From contig JAHEMS010000004.1 in the NCBI GenBank assembly GCA_024643595.1, positions 1 through 22,588 on the forward strand: 22,588 nt of DNA, written 5' to 3'. The stretch comes from Bacteroidota bacterium (GTDB lineage Bacteria > Bacteroidota > Bacteroidia > Cytophagales > Cyclobacteriaceae). Within the stretch, counting starts at the first letter, position 1, and each line of letters opens with the position of its first letter. Below, one piece after another: positions 9,289-17,764 of this stretch. Made by a program: the position numbers and the translations under genes. The notes beneath the pieces are model-generated. The model was given only the letters and a program-made list of their open reading frames with translations. It was not told the DNA's origin and did not search any database.

Positions 9289-9389
9289 GCGATCATTTCG
9301 CTTGATGCCCTTTGCATTTTAACCGGGTGGTTTGAATTGCTCATACGAAATCACTAATTTATCCGGTCATTCACTAAAATTCGCAATAT

Positions 9390-10991
9390 ATGACCCCTCG
9401 TCAGCTTTTTGTTGTCCTCTCTGTTTTTGCAACCGCCATAATATTGGTGTGGAGTTTTTTCTGGGTAGATGTTTTGTTTCTGTTTATACTGATCGTTCCA
9501 CTCATCTATATGGGTATAAAGGATGTTACACAAAAGAAACAATCTATACGCAGAAATTTTCCGGTGTTTGGTCGATTGCGCTATGTTTTTGAAGATTTGC
9601 GTCCAAAAATTCAACAATACTTTGTGGAGAATGATACCGATGGAGCTCCTATCAACCGGAATGAACGCTCGGTAATTTATCAGCGTGCAAAAAAGCAAGT
9701 TGACACGGTGCCTTTTGGCACGCAGCTGGACGTATACGCCGAAGGCTATGAGTGGATGACGCATTCCATATTACCGCATGATTTTCATAAAATGGATCAC
9801 AATCCACGCGTTCGAATGGGAGGCAAGGATTGCCAACAACCATATGACATGAGTGTGCTCAATGTGAGCGCAATGAGTTTTGGCTCCTTGAGCCAAAACG
9901 CAATACTTTCGCTTAATGGTGGAGCAAAGAAAGGCGGATTTGCACACAATACCGGTGAAGGAGGGCTCAGTCCCTATCATCTTCAACCCGGAGGTGATAT
10001 AATCTGGCAGATTGGTACGGGCTATTTCGGAGCCCGAACAAAAGACGGCCAATTTTCTGATGACGCTTTTCAAAAGAATGCCACACTGCCAAACGTGAAG
10101 ATGATTGAAATCAAACTTTCGCAAGGGGCCAAGCCTGGTCATGGTGGCATTCTCCCAGCTAAAAAAAATACTCCAGAAATCGCAGCCATCCGTTTGGTAG
10201 AGGCCGGAACAACTGTATTCTCACCTCCGTTTCACAGTGCATTTTCTACGCCTGTTCAATTAATAAATTTTGTTAAACGCCTTCGTGAATTATCCGGTGG
10301 CAAACCAGTTGGGTTTAAACTTTGCATCGGTCGAAAGAGCGAGTTTCTTTCCATCTGTAAAGCCATGGTGAGTCTAAATACCTACCCTGACTTTATTACT
10401 ATTGATGGTGGCGAAGGCGGCACCGGAGCAGCACCTCCTGAGTTCAGTAACTTTGTGGGTATGCCAATGCTGGATGCGCTCGCATTCGCAGACAATGCCT
10501 TGCGCGGATTTGGCATTCGACATGAAATGAAATTGATCGCTTCCGGTAAAATACTTACCGGCTTTCACATCGTTCGCGCCATGGCGTTGGGTGCCGACAC
10601 CTGCAATAGCGCACGGGCCATGATGATGGCCCTGGGTTGCATTCAGGCGCTGGAATGCAATAAGAACACCTGTCCTACAGGTGTAGCTACACAAGATCCC
10701 TACTTCATGAAGGGACTCGTTGTGACAGACAAAACCAAACGGGTAGCCAACTATCACAAACACACCGTGGAAAGCTTCGTTGAACTATTAGCTGCTTCGG
10801 GCATAGATCACCCGGATAAAATCAATCGCACACATGTCTATCGAAGGGTGTTTATGAACCTCGTGAAAACCTATGAAGAAATTTATCCCACGGTTCCCAA
10901 TGGATGTTTACTCGAAGGTGGTGACGTGCCATTTGATTATGAAGATTATTTGAAACGCGCTTCCTCGGAAAGTTTTGAAGTATCCGCATAA
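9390..10991 (+). CDS. Membrane-anchored FMN-binding glutamate-synthase-domain protein
   Basis: The 533-residue protein begins with two closely spaced hydrophobic segments (about residues 7-24 and 26-42), then carries the FMN/3Fe-4S synthase domain of glutamate synthase. Visible signatures include NVSAMSFGSLSQNAI, NTGEGGLSPYH, GAKPGHGGILPAKK and TIDGGEGGTGAAPPEF. The C-x5-C-x4-C cluster motif CIQALECNKNTC (C417, C423, C428) is followed by PTGVATQ. The glutaminase (class II amidotransferase) domain and the NADPH-binding partner of true glutamate synthase are absent, so it probably does not make glutamate from glutamine on its own. Stand-alone proteins of this type are widespread and mostly uncharacterised; an FMN-dependent redox role near the inner membrane is the safest reading. 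The FAH-family gene follows after 59 bases. Confidence 0.9.
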   Translation: MTPRQLFVVLSVFATAIILVWSFFWVDVLFLFILIVPLIYMGIKDVTQKKQSIRRNFPVFGRLRYVFEDLRPKIQQYFVENDTDGAPINRNERSVIYQRAKKQVDTVPFGTQLDVYAEGYEWMTHSILPHDFHKMDHNPRVRMGGKDCQQPYDMSVLNVSAMSFGSLSQNAILSLNGGAKKGGFAHNTGEGGLSPYHLQPGGDIIWQIGTGYFGARTKDGQFSDDAFQKNATLPNVKMIEIKLSQGAKPGHGGILPAKKNTPEIAAIRLVEAGTTVFSPPFHSAFSTPVQLINFVKRLRELSGGKPVGFKLCIGRKSEFLSICKAMVSLNTYPDFITIDGGEGGTGAAPPEFSNFVGMPMLDALAFADNALRGFGIRHEMKLIASGKILTGFHIVRAMALGADTCNSARAMMMALGCIQALECNKNTCPTGVATQDPYFMKGLVVTDKTKRVANYHKHTVESFVELLAASGIDHPDKINRTHVYRRVFMNLVKTYEEIYPTVPNGCLLEGGDVPFDYEDYLKRASSESFEVSA

Positions 10992-11050
10992 CACCAAATG
11001 GTGGACAACTCAATTCGGAATGCATTATCTTATTTCTTGAACCATTGAAA

Positions 11051-12025
11051 ATGAAAAAAATATTCCTCACCGTGTACATTTTGGCTTTGGCAATAGCCTC
11101 AATAGCTCAGCCATTAAATCATGCTCAAATCAAACTTTTTCGGTTTGGTAATTTTGAAAATGAAAAACCGGCAGTAGCCTATCCCGATGGCACCAGCCTT
11201 GATGTTTCCGGTTTTGGTGAAGATTACAATGAAGCCTTTTTCGGCAAAGATGGAATTAGAAGACTGCAAACCTGGCTGGCAACCAACGCGGCAAAATGCC
11301 CAAAGGTCTCGGCGGATCAGCGCCTGGGTTCATGTGTGGCAAGACCTTCAAAAATTATTGCCATTGGTTTAAACTATCTCGAACATATCAAGGAAGGGTC
11401 AGGTTCATCTGCACCATCCATACCCAAAGAGCCCATCATTTTTATGAAATCCACTACCGCCTTATGCGGACCATTTGATAACGCCATCATTCCTAGAAAT
11501 TCTGAAAAAATGGATTGGGAAGTTGAGCTGGCAGTTGTGATCGGTAAAAAAGCATCCTATGTAAGTGAAGAAGAAGCTCTCCATTATGTAGCTGGATATT
11601 CCATCATGAATGATTACAGTGAACGCGAGTGGCAATTGCAGAAAGATGGCGGACAATGGGACAAAGGCAAAAGTGCCGATACATTTGCGCCTCTGGGACC
11701 CTACTTGATTTTACCGCAAAATGTAGGTGACGCACAAGAGTTGAATCTGTGGCTAACGGTGAATGGCAAAATCATGCAGCAGGCCAATACCAAAGACATG
11801 ATTTTTAAGGTCGCCAAATTGATCAGCTACACCAGTGCTCATATGACGTTGCTACCCGGAGATGTGATTTCTACCGGCACGCCTTCAGGTATTGGTTCGG
11901 GACGCAAGCCACCGATATTTCTCAAAGCAGGTGATGAAGTCGAATTGCATATCGATAATATCGGCACACAAAAACAAAAGGTAATTTCATACGCGCAATC
12001 TCAAGGAATGAGCGGAGAGAAGTAA
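11051..12025 (+). CDS. Exported FAH-family hydrolase, 2,4-diketo-3-deoxy sugar-acid type
   Basis: The 324-residue product starts at the ATG opening a signal peptide (MKKIFLTVYILALAIASIAQ); a TTG two codons upstream is in frame but unlikely. The rest is a full fumarylacetoacetate-hydrolase fold. Metal-binding acidic residues are seen in DWEVELAVVIGK (E157, E159) and MNDYSERE (D188). The substrate-loop lysine is in KGKSADTFAPLGP (K207), and TPSGIGSGRKPP lies near the end. From memory the closest relatives are 2,4-diketo-3-deoxy-L-fuconate/L-rhamnonate hydrolases, often misnamed ureidoglycolate lyase. These split a C-C bond in non-phosphorylating sugar-acid catabolism, normally in the cytoplasm. 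The signal peptide implies periplasmic location, which is odd. The downstream SnoaL-like gene is 34 bases away and probably co-transcribed. Confidence 0.82.
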   Translation: MKKIFLTVYILALAIASIAQPLNHAQIKLFRFGNFENEKPAVAYPDGTSLDVSGFGEDYNEAFFGKDGIRRLQTWLATNAAKCPKVSADQRLGSCVARPSKIIAIGLNYLEHIKEGSGSSAPSIPKEPIIFMKSTTALCGPFDNAIIPRNSEKMDWEVELAVVIGKKASYVSEEEALHYVAGYSIMNDYSEREWQLQKDGGQWDKGKSADTFAPLGPYLILPQNVGDAQELNLWLTVNGKIMQQANTKDMIFKVAKLISYTSAHMTLLPGDVISTGTPSGIGSGRKPPIFLKAGDEVELHIDNIGTQKQKVISYAQSQGMSGEK

Positions 12026-12059
12026 CCGGATTTTCTCAACGCTTTCATTGAAAAGATTC

Positions 12060-12437
12060 ATGAAACAAAGAGAAAAAATTATAAGCGGTTACATGGATGC
12101 CTATAACCGTTTTGATATTGAAAATATGGTTACCTTCTTTCATGATGACATCGTGTTTGAAAATATTTCCAATGGAATTGTTACTATCTCGCTTAGTGGG
12201 TTGTCCGCAGTAAAAGAACAAGCCGATCTCGCAAAACAAATATTCTCAAAAAGGAAGCAAACCATAACTGCCGTCATGCATAGGTCATATGAAACCGAAG
12301 TGGATATCGACAATCATGCCATTCTCGCGAAAGATCTTCCCCATGGACTCAAAAAAGGTGAAGTGCTAAATCTTAAAGGTAAATCCATTTTTAAATTTTC
12401 AGGTGATGAAATTATTTCCTTGACAGATATCAGTTAA
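12060..12437 (+). CDS. SnoaL/NTF2-like small protein
   Basis: The 125-residue protein has the cone-shaped NTF2-like pattern. An N-terminal helix with YMDAYNRFDIENMVTFFHDD is followed by beta-strands IVFENISNG, a long helix around SAVKEQADLAKQIFSKRKQT, and a C-terminal sheet ending FKFSGDEIISLTDIS. This fits SnoaL-like/DUF4440-type polyketide-cyclase or isomerase-like proteins, whose activity cannot be inferred from fold alone. The ATG at 12060 is preferred over a TTG four codons upstream. No signal peptide is present, so it is predicted cytoplasmic, unlike its upstream neighbour. Confidence 0.78.
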   Translation: MKQREKIISGYMDAYNRFDIENMVTFFHDDIVFENISNGIVTISLSGLSAVKEQADLAKQIFSKRKQTITAVMHRSYETEVDIDNHAILAKDLPHGLKKGEVLNLKGKSIFKFSGDEIISLTDIS

Positions 12438-12546
12438 CAGCATACCTAATAAAGACGTCTCACTTCAACAACTGATCATTCCATTTACTTCAATAAACAA
12501 TCGAAAGAGTCCGCTAATGTAATAACGCTTTGAACCCCAACTCACA

Positions 12547-12580
12547 ATAGGTATCTTCTTTATCCATAACAAATACCTAT
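12547..12580. repeat. 8-base inverted repeat just before the glycoside hydrolase start
   Basis: ATAGGTAT (12547-12554) and its exact complement ATACCTAT (12573-12580) are separated by 18 bases. The right arm ends two bases before the ATG of the DUF5060 gene. It could be a protein-binding operator or an RNA hairpin at the translation start, or chance. The rest of the 145-base gap (12438-12546) shows no clear promoter. Confidence 0.4.
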
Positions 12581-12582
12581 CT

Positions 12583-14340
12583 ATGAAAAAACTTTTGATC
12601 CCTGGCCTCATCTTGCTAACCATGACATTAGCAATCGCACAGAATATATCTGCACCTCCTGCCGGCCCTGTTATCAACAACATCTTTCAGATCGACTCCG
12701 TGGCGCTCTATGATAAGTTTGAAGTAAGACTTGCTATCAGTGCCAACTATGCCAACCCCTTTGATCCGGAAGATATTGATGTGATGGCCACGTTCACTGC
12801 CCCCTCAGGTAAACAGTGGAAAATTCCCGGGTTTTATCAGACCGGTTTTGGAACCCCCTGGAAATTACGATTTTCTCCCGATGAACCTGGCCGATGGAAA
12901 TATACAGTGCGTGTGAAAGAAAATCGAGGTGAGGTAATGAGTCCGGAGAAAACATTCAATGTCTATAAATCAAAATATAGCGGCCCGATTTCTATTGCCG
13001 ACAACAAGCGCTTTTTACAACATAAGAATGGCACTCCTTTTTTTGGCGTGGGCTTGTGGTACAACGGAAGAGTAACGAAAGAAAACCTGGACGAGTTGAA
13101 AAGCAAAGGCGTTAACTTCATCAGCAACTTTATTACACCCCTTGAAACACTCGCCACTGGTGTTGGCCGTTATGACCAGGAAGTCTGCGCCCGCATCGAC
13201 GATATGTTTGAATTGTGTGAAGAACGTGAAATAGTCGTCAGTCTTAACTTATGGTTTCACTCCTTTCTCTCCGAAACGGTTTGGGGTGGAGGCAACATAC
13301 GCTGGTTCTCAAATCCATATCAGCAAATCACCGCTGCTAAAGATTTTTATAGAAGTGAAGAAGCGTGGAAATACCAGGAAAAACTTTACCGTTATTTCAT
13401 TGCACGATGGGGTTACAGCCGATCTTTGGCTATCTGGTTTATCGTGGATGAAATTAATGGCACTGATGGATGGGTTTCCGGTGACAGCGTGATGGCCGGA
13501 CAGTGGACTAAAAAAGTCCATGACTATTTCAAAACAAACGATCCGTATAATCACCCAACGACAGGCACCCGCAGTGGTGGACTGAAAGAATTTTTTCATG
13601 ATGGATACAAGTCAACCGACATTGCAGGTAGAGAAATTTATGAAGCACAAGGTTTTCCAATTACCAAAAGTGGCACACTTGACTCTGCTGATGTACATCC
13701 TTTGAAACATAGCTATACCAATTATGCCGGACAGATCACTAAAATATGGGATGATTATGGCAAGCCGGTAATCATTGGGGAGACCGGATGGGATCATACC
13801 TATTTTGAACCTGGTATGCCCGGTTATCTTGCCATGCATCATAATGTATTATGGGTTTCACTGGCTACCGGCTCTTGCATGACTCCGTTTTGGTGGGCTT
13901 TTAGTCCACGCATGAATGATGTGGCCGTTTCAAGCCAATTGTTGAACATCCGTAGGTTCACCGATTCCCTTGCCTTTTCAAAAATGACTAACCTTAAACG
14001 CGTGCAGGTGACTATTCCCGAAGGAGACGGATTCGGTATGCAAAGCGATCTGCTTACATACGGTTGGGTAGTAAATCCAAAAACCGACGTGGCCGGAGAT
14101 CAGGTAACAGTCTACTCAATGCCCGAAGGAAAATATAAACTTAAGTTATTCCACACCTGGCGCGGAGTTTACCTGGATGAAAAAGAAGTAGTCACGGTTG
14201 ATGGGAAAATACAGTTCAAAGTTCCTATCCTTCTGACCAAAGGAGGTCATGCCAACTATGTTGGTCCTGACATCGCCTTTGTGCTGGATCGAATTGTTGA
14301 GAAACCAATAGTGACCCCGCCCAAGAAAAAGAAAAAGTAG
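12583..14340 (+). CDS. Exported DUF5060-plus-TIM-barrel glycoside hydrolase
   Basis: The 585-residue protein has a signal peptide (MKKLLIPGLILLTMTLAIAQ) and an N-terminal Ig-like domain of DUF5060 type (about 35-130; ANPFDPEDIDVMATFTAPSG, GRWKYTVRV). A (beta/alpha)8 barrel with GH5-like features follows (about 140-470). The likely acid/base is E290 in WFIVDEINGTDGW and the likely nucleophile is E400 in VIIGETGWDHT, each at the end of a hydrophobic strand as in clan GH-A retaining enzymes. A C-terminal beta domain (about 480-575) and a short PPKKKKK tail follow. Substrate cannot be told from sequence; neighbourhood with a GH10 xylanase 37 bases downstream suggests plant-type hemicellulose. It is probably the first gene of a two-gene unit. 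Confidence 0.82.
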   Translation: MKKLLIPGLILLTMTLAIAQNISAPPAGPVINNIFQIDSVALYDKFEVRLAISANYANPFDPEDIDVMATFTAPSGKQWKIPGFYQTGFGTPWKLRFSPDEPGRWKYTVRVKENRGEVMSPEKTFNVYKSKYSGPISIADNKRFLQHKNGTPFFGVGLWYNGRVTKENLDELKSKGVNFISNFITPLETLATGVGRYDQEVCARIDDMFELCEEREIVVSLNLWFHSFLSETVWGGGNIRWFSNPYQQITAAKDFYRSEEAWKYQEKLYRYFIARWGYSRSLAIWFIVDEINGTDGWVSGDSVMAGQWTKKVHDYFKTNDPYNHPTTGTRSGGLKEFFHDGYKSTDIAGREIYEAQGFPITKSGTLDSADVHPLKHSYTNYAGQITKIWDDYGKPVIIGETGWDHTYFEPGMPGYLAMHHNVLWVSLATGSCMTPFWWAFSPRMNDVAVSSQLLNIRRFTDSLAFSKMTNLKRVQVTIPEGDGFGMQSDLLTYGWVVNPKTDVAGDQVTVYSMPEGKYKLKLFHTWRGVYLDEKEVVTVDGKIQFKVPILLTKGGHANYVGPDIAFVLDRIVEKPIVTPPKKKKK

Positions 14341-14377
14341 TTTCAAAACATGTTGTTGTACTCAAAACTTGACCAGT

Positions 14378-15649
14378 ATGAAAAATAGTAAGCTCCCAAT
14401 CAACATAATAAGCCTAGGTTTTTTCCTTTTGTTGCTGTTTCAATCAACCATTTTATCAGTAGCTTTTGCTCAGTATGATGGTATCGATCAGGACATCGTC
14501 AAATACCGCAAAGGCACCCTAACGATTAAAGCTAAACCAGGCGATAAAGTTGAAGTAGAACAGCTGAGTCATGAGTTCTGGTTTGGTTGTGCCATCAGTA
14601 ACCAATTTGGTACTGGCTCGATGCCGGAGAATGACCGAAAGCAATACGAAGAAAATTTTCTGAAAAACTTCAACTCTGCCGTCACCGAAAATGCGGTGAA
14701 GTGGGGAAGCATGGAGCCGCAAAAAGGTCAGGTGAATTATGCAGCTGTAGATGGCATATTAAACTGGACTGAAAAAAATCACATCCCATTGAGGGGCCAC
14801 AACCTGTTCTGGGGAATACCTAAATTTGTACAGCCCTGGTTGAAAGAAATGGATGACCAGGAATTGAGGCAGACATTGCAGAACCGAGCGGAGACGGTAA
14901 CCAAGAGATACAAAGGACGCTTTGTAGAATATGACCTCAACAATGAAATGGTGCATGGAAATTATTATGAGGACAGACTTGGTCCTGAGATCACCAAGCT
15001 CATGGCACAATGGGCACATAACGGCGACCCGGATGCCAAACTCTTTTTAAATGATTACGATATTCTGACCGGAAATAAATTGCCTGAGTACATGACCCAG
15101 ATCAGGAAGTTGCTGAAGCAGGATGTTCCCATTGCAGGAATTGGAGTGCAGGGTCACTTGCACGCTGATACATTTGATCGTAGCGAACTAAGAAAGGCGC
15201 TGGACTCTTTGGCCATTTTTAAATTACCGATCCGTATAACTGAGTTTAATATGCCAGGACAGCGCTCCAAATATCTCACCGAAAAAGTTCTGGTGATGAC
15301 CCCCGAAGAGGAGGCATTGAAAGCGAAAGAGCTAACGGACTATTATAGAGTCTGCTTTGCCCATCCCGCGGTAGAGGGTATGATTATGTGGGGATTTTGG
15401 GCAGGCGCCAACTGGATTCCTGCTTCATCCTTGTATAGAAAAGATTGGTCACCAACTCCAGCCGCTGATGCTTACCAAAATCTGATCTTCAGAGAATGGT
15501 GGACGAAGGAAACACAAACGGCAGGAAAAGATGGCGTTGTTTCCGTCCCTGCCTTTTATGGAAAATATAGAGTAACTGTTAAAGGAAAGACAAAAGAGAT
15601 TTTGCTTAATAAGAAAGAAGGAAAGGTAACAGTAGATTTAAGAAAGTAG
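14378..15649 (+). CDS. Exported GH10 endo-1,4-beta-xylanase
   Basis: The 423-residue product starts at an ATG followed by a long hydrophobic signal (ISLGFFLLLLFQSTILSVAFA, cut by AQ). An in-frame TTG three codons upstream is less likely. After a short beta-rich lead (TLTIKAKPGDKVEVEQ) comes a GH10 barrel. Family signatures are TENAVKWGSMEPQKGQVNY, LRGHNLFWG, acid/base E190 in YDLNNEMVHG, GIGVQGHLH, nucleophile E289 in RITEFNMPG, and MIMWGFWAGANWIP. GH10 enzymes cleave internal beta-1,4 links of xylan with retention. No carbohydrate-binding module is visible. The C-terminal strands KYRVTVKGKTKEILLN are usual for this subgroup of family-10 enzymes. It lies 37 bases downstream of the other glycoside hydrolase and is probably co-transcribed with it. 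Confidence 0.93.
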   Translation: MKNSKLPINIISLGFFLLLLFQSTILSVAFAQYDGIDQDIVKYRKGTLTIKAKPGDKVEVEQLSHEFWFGCAISNQFGTGSMPENDRKQYEENFLKNFNSAVTENAVKWGSMEPQKGQVNYAAVDGILNWTEKNHIPLRGHNLFWGIPKFVQPWLKEMDDQELRQTLQNRAETVTKRYKGRFVEYDLNNEMVHGNYYEDRLGPEITKLMAQWAHNGDPDAKLFLNDYDILTGNKLPEYMTQIRKLLKQDVPIAGIGVQGHLHADTFDRSELRKALDSLAIFKLPIRITEFNMPGQRSKYLTEKVLVMTPEEEALKAKELTDYYRVCFAHPAVEGMIMWGFWAGANWIPASSLYRKDWSPTPAADAYQNLIFREWWTKETQTAGKDGVVSVPAFYGKYRVTVKGKTKEILLNKKEGKVTVDLRK

Positions 15650-15747
15650 CGGCTAACGCCACCTTTGCAGGTAAACGCACAGACGGCTTCGGTGATACTT
15701 AGTAGTGATAATAGATATTCCATTTTGCCAGGCAATATTTAAAAGAA

Positions 15748-15773
15748 AAAGGCACTCCAAGATGAGTGCCTTT
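15748..15773 (-). terminator. Terminator hairpin between convergent genes
   Basis: A perfect inverted repeat, AAAGGCACTC and GAGTGCCTTT, flanks a 6-base loop (15758-15763). On the minus strand it is followed by a T-rich run (TTTTTCTTTT), so it mainly ends the DinB-like gene. On the plus strand the T run is short, and it may act only weakly for the xylanase transcript. It lies 27 bases past the DinB stop codon. Confidence 0.8.
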
Positions 15774-15800
15774 GACTACGATGAACTTTCACGATTCATC

Positions 15801-16331
15801 TTAAAATAATTTTTCTTGCGGTGGCTTGGCCCCTGCCAGCCGGATATATACAGTAGTCTGTCCGCGGTGATGAGTTTGGTGTTCGAAGGATTTGGCGAGC
15901 GCCATTTCTTTTGTAAGCTCGAACCGATCAAACAATTTTGTTATTTCAGCAAGCTGTGTGGGTGTCATTTTTTTTATGCTGTTGATCACGTAATCATAAC
16001 CAGCCATCACCAGGTTAGTTACATTGGCTTTTGATTTATCCTCAACTTTTTCAGATTCACCACGACCTACGGGGCTTTTTTCACCAGTAACAGTGGAAGT
16101 AAATCCATAATTGGCATCCGTCAGGTGAAGCATTTGTTCCGCAAATGAACGCATTTCGGGTGTGGGCTTTAGCGCATAGCCTGCTTCAGGCATTACATCC
16201 AGGTACTCCTTCGTGAAGGCTTTAGCTCTCTCCCATTCTTTTACCATATCATCAATAGATTGCTGCGCCTCTGCTAACGAAATGAACCCTAATGCAATAA
16301 GAAGGGTGCATAGATATTTAGTTGTTTTCAT
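15801..16331 (-). CDS. Exported DinB-family protein
   Basis: The 176-residue product has a signal peptide (MKTTKYLCTLLIALGFISLAEA) and a DinB-like four-helix bundle. The predicted metal triad is H69 (EQMLHLTDANYGF), H151 and H155 in FEHQTHHRGQTTVYIRLAG. The HHRGQ motif is diagnostic of the family. DinB-like proteins are metal-binding; some are thiol-transferases but most are unassigned. Export is common among Bacteroidota members with an AQ cleavage site. It is convergent to the xylanase gene and followed by a strong terminator. Confidence 0.86.
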   Translation of the reverse strand: MKTTKYLCTLLIALGFISLAEAQQSIDDMVKEWERAKAFTKEYLDVMPEAGYALKPTPEMRSFAEQMLHLTDANYGFTSTVTGEKSPVGRGESEKVEDKSKANVTNLVMAGYDYVINSIKKMTPTQLAEITKLFDRFELTKEMALAKSFEHQTHHRGQTTVYIRLAGAKPPQEKLF

Positions 16332-16377
16332 AATTTGTGGTGTTTGGGGTAATCCGGTTTAATTTAACAATTACAGA

Positions 16378-16699
16378 TTAAATATCAGAAATCTTACCGT
16401 TATATGTGCTCATCTTTACGAGCTGACTGTCCTTTATGGCCGCTGCCGAATTTGATAGCATCCCTACGGGAAGAACAACTTTTATCTCGTTTCCAACCGG
16501 ATATTCTATTTTCGACAATGAAACAGAGCTTTTTAAATTTTCGAACTTGGTGAGAAATTTTGTAAGCAAATAGTTGGATTGGATAATGGGGCAAATCAAA
16601 ATTGATGGTCCAATCTGGATTAAGTTCACCATAGCCTTCTATCATTTTATTATCTTGCCATGGATGTGGATCCTGATGGCATGCCGTACAAGCAATCAT
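16378..16699 (-). pseudogene. Possible decayed coding remnant between dinB-like gene and galT
   Basis: This gap has no clear intact gene. On the minus strand one frame (from 16699) reads ACTACHQDPHPWQDNK and then ELNPDWTINFDLPHYPIQ. A second frame, shifted by one base near 16576-16581, continues YLLTKFLTKFENLKS, SLSKIEYPVGNEIKVVLPVG and KMSTYNGKISDI, to a stop at 16378. The joined reading is protein-like, with varied codons and alternating hydrophobic residues, while each single frame loses that character across the shift. I do not recognise the family. Alternatives are chance open frames, or a real 84-residue gene from 16632. Confidence 0.25.
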
Positions 16700-17747
16700 G
16701 AAGAAAAGCGAATTTGAAGGTAAGTGGGAAAAACGCTGGCATCCGCTGCGCGAAGAGTGGGTGGTTTATTCCGCCCATCGCAATAGTCGGCCATGGCAAG
16801 GTGCTGGCCTGATCAAACCGAAAGAATCCCCTTCCTACGATCCTACCTGTTATCTCTGCCCTGGTAACAACCGCGTGCATGGCAGCGCCAATCCGGCCTA
16901 TGAAGATGTCTTCATCTTTGAAAATGATCATCCCGTAGTGAGCATGAATGCTCCCGAAGTAAACATATCCCCGGCAGACGCACTGTATAAAAAGGCGCAG
17001 GCTTTAGGAATTGCCAAAGTAGTTTGTTACGACCCCAGGCATAACATTACGCTTTCGCAAATGAAGCTGGATCAGGTGGCAAAAGTGTTTGCTGCTTTTC
17101 AACAGGAGATGATTGATTTTGAAAAAAATCCATCTATCAAATCTGTACTGATTTTTGAAAACAAGGGTGAAGCCGTAGGTGTCAGCAATTCACATCCTCA
17201 CTGCCAGATCTATGCTACCGATTTTTCATTCAAACTGGTTGAGCAACAAATCAGAATTGCAGAACAATACCAAACTGCTTATCATAAAAATATTTTTGAA
17301 GAAATCATACTTCATGAAAAGAAAGACCGAATACGGGTAATCGCTGAAAATGAAAATGCGATTGCCTTTATCCCGTTCTTTGCACGATATGCCTATGAAA
17401 TAATGATTTTCCCGAAAAAGGCGCATTCTACTTTAATCACATTATCTAAAATAGAACTGGCCGATCTTACTGCGGTGTTTCACCAGGTAGTGCGAAGAAT
17501 GGATATGAATTTTCATATGGACTTTCCCTATGTGATGTCCATTATGCAAGCTCCGGTGGATGGAAACAAATATCCTGATTTTCGCGTGCACCTCTGGTTG
17601 CAACCACCCTATCGCCAGCCGGGCTTAATTAAATATCTGGCAGGGCCAGAAATTGGAGCAGGGAATTTTATGGCAGACACCATGCCCGAAGACAAAGCGG
17701 TCGAATTGTTAAAAGTTAATCTCAACGACTATGCCCTTGAGCGTTGA
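16698..17747 (+). CDS. galT: Galactose-1-phosphate uridylyltransferase family protein
   Basis: The 349-residue cytoplasmic protein has the GalT pattern: RWHPLREEWVVYSAHRNSRPWQG at the N-terminus, CYLCPGNNR (C51, C54, zinc site), and SNSHPHCQIYA (H166-P-H168-C-Q170), with H168 the expected nucleotidylated residue. A later FIPFFARYAYEIMIFPK begins the second half of the tandem HIT-like fold, and DFRVHLWLQPP carries further active-site histidine. The enzyme swaps UMP between UDP-glucose and a sugar 1-phosphate, classically galactose 1-phosphate. The kinase 17 bases downstream is of arabinokinase type, so the physiological acceptor may not be galactose 1-phosphate (inference). The start overlaps the edge of a possible remnant on the other strand. 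Confidence 0.9.
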   Translation: MKKSEFEGKWEKRWHPLREEWVVYSAHRNSRPWQGAGLIKPKESPSYDPTCYLCPGNNRVHGSANPAYEDVFIFENDHPVVSMNAPEVNISPADALYKKAQALGIAKVVCYDPRHNITLSQMKLDQVAKVFAAFQQEMIDFEKNPSIKSVLIFENKGEAVGVSNSHPHCQIYATDFSFKLVEQQIRIAEQYQTAYHKNIFEEIILHEKKDRIRVIAENENAIAFIPFFARYAYEIMIFPKKAHSTLITLSKIELADLTAVFHQVVRRMDMNFHMDFPYVMSIMQAPVDGNKYPDFRVHLWLQPPYRQPGLIKYLAGPEIGAGNFMADTMPEDKAVELLKVNLNDYALER

Positions 17748-17764
17748 ACTATCATGTACCTGTC

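Noticed and set aside
9354..9764. 136-residue open frame on the minus strand
   Set aside because: It lies opposite the N-terminal part of the clearly coding GOGAT-domain gene, and its translation shows no family features.
10374..10763. 129-residue minus-strand open frame
   Set aside because: It overlaps the iron-sulphur motif region of the GOGAT-domain gene on the other strand. It is Cys/His-rich only because it mirrors those codons.
10988..11010. CACCA/TGGTG mini-palindrome after the GOGAT-domain gene as a terminator
   Set aside because: A five-base stem with two-base loop and no T run is too weak. The next gene is only 59 bases away, and read-through is likely.
16650..16931. 93-residue minus-strand open frame across the galT start
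   Set aside because: It mirrors the conserved galT N-terminus and CxxC region; galT has the family motifs.
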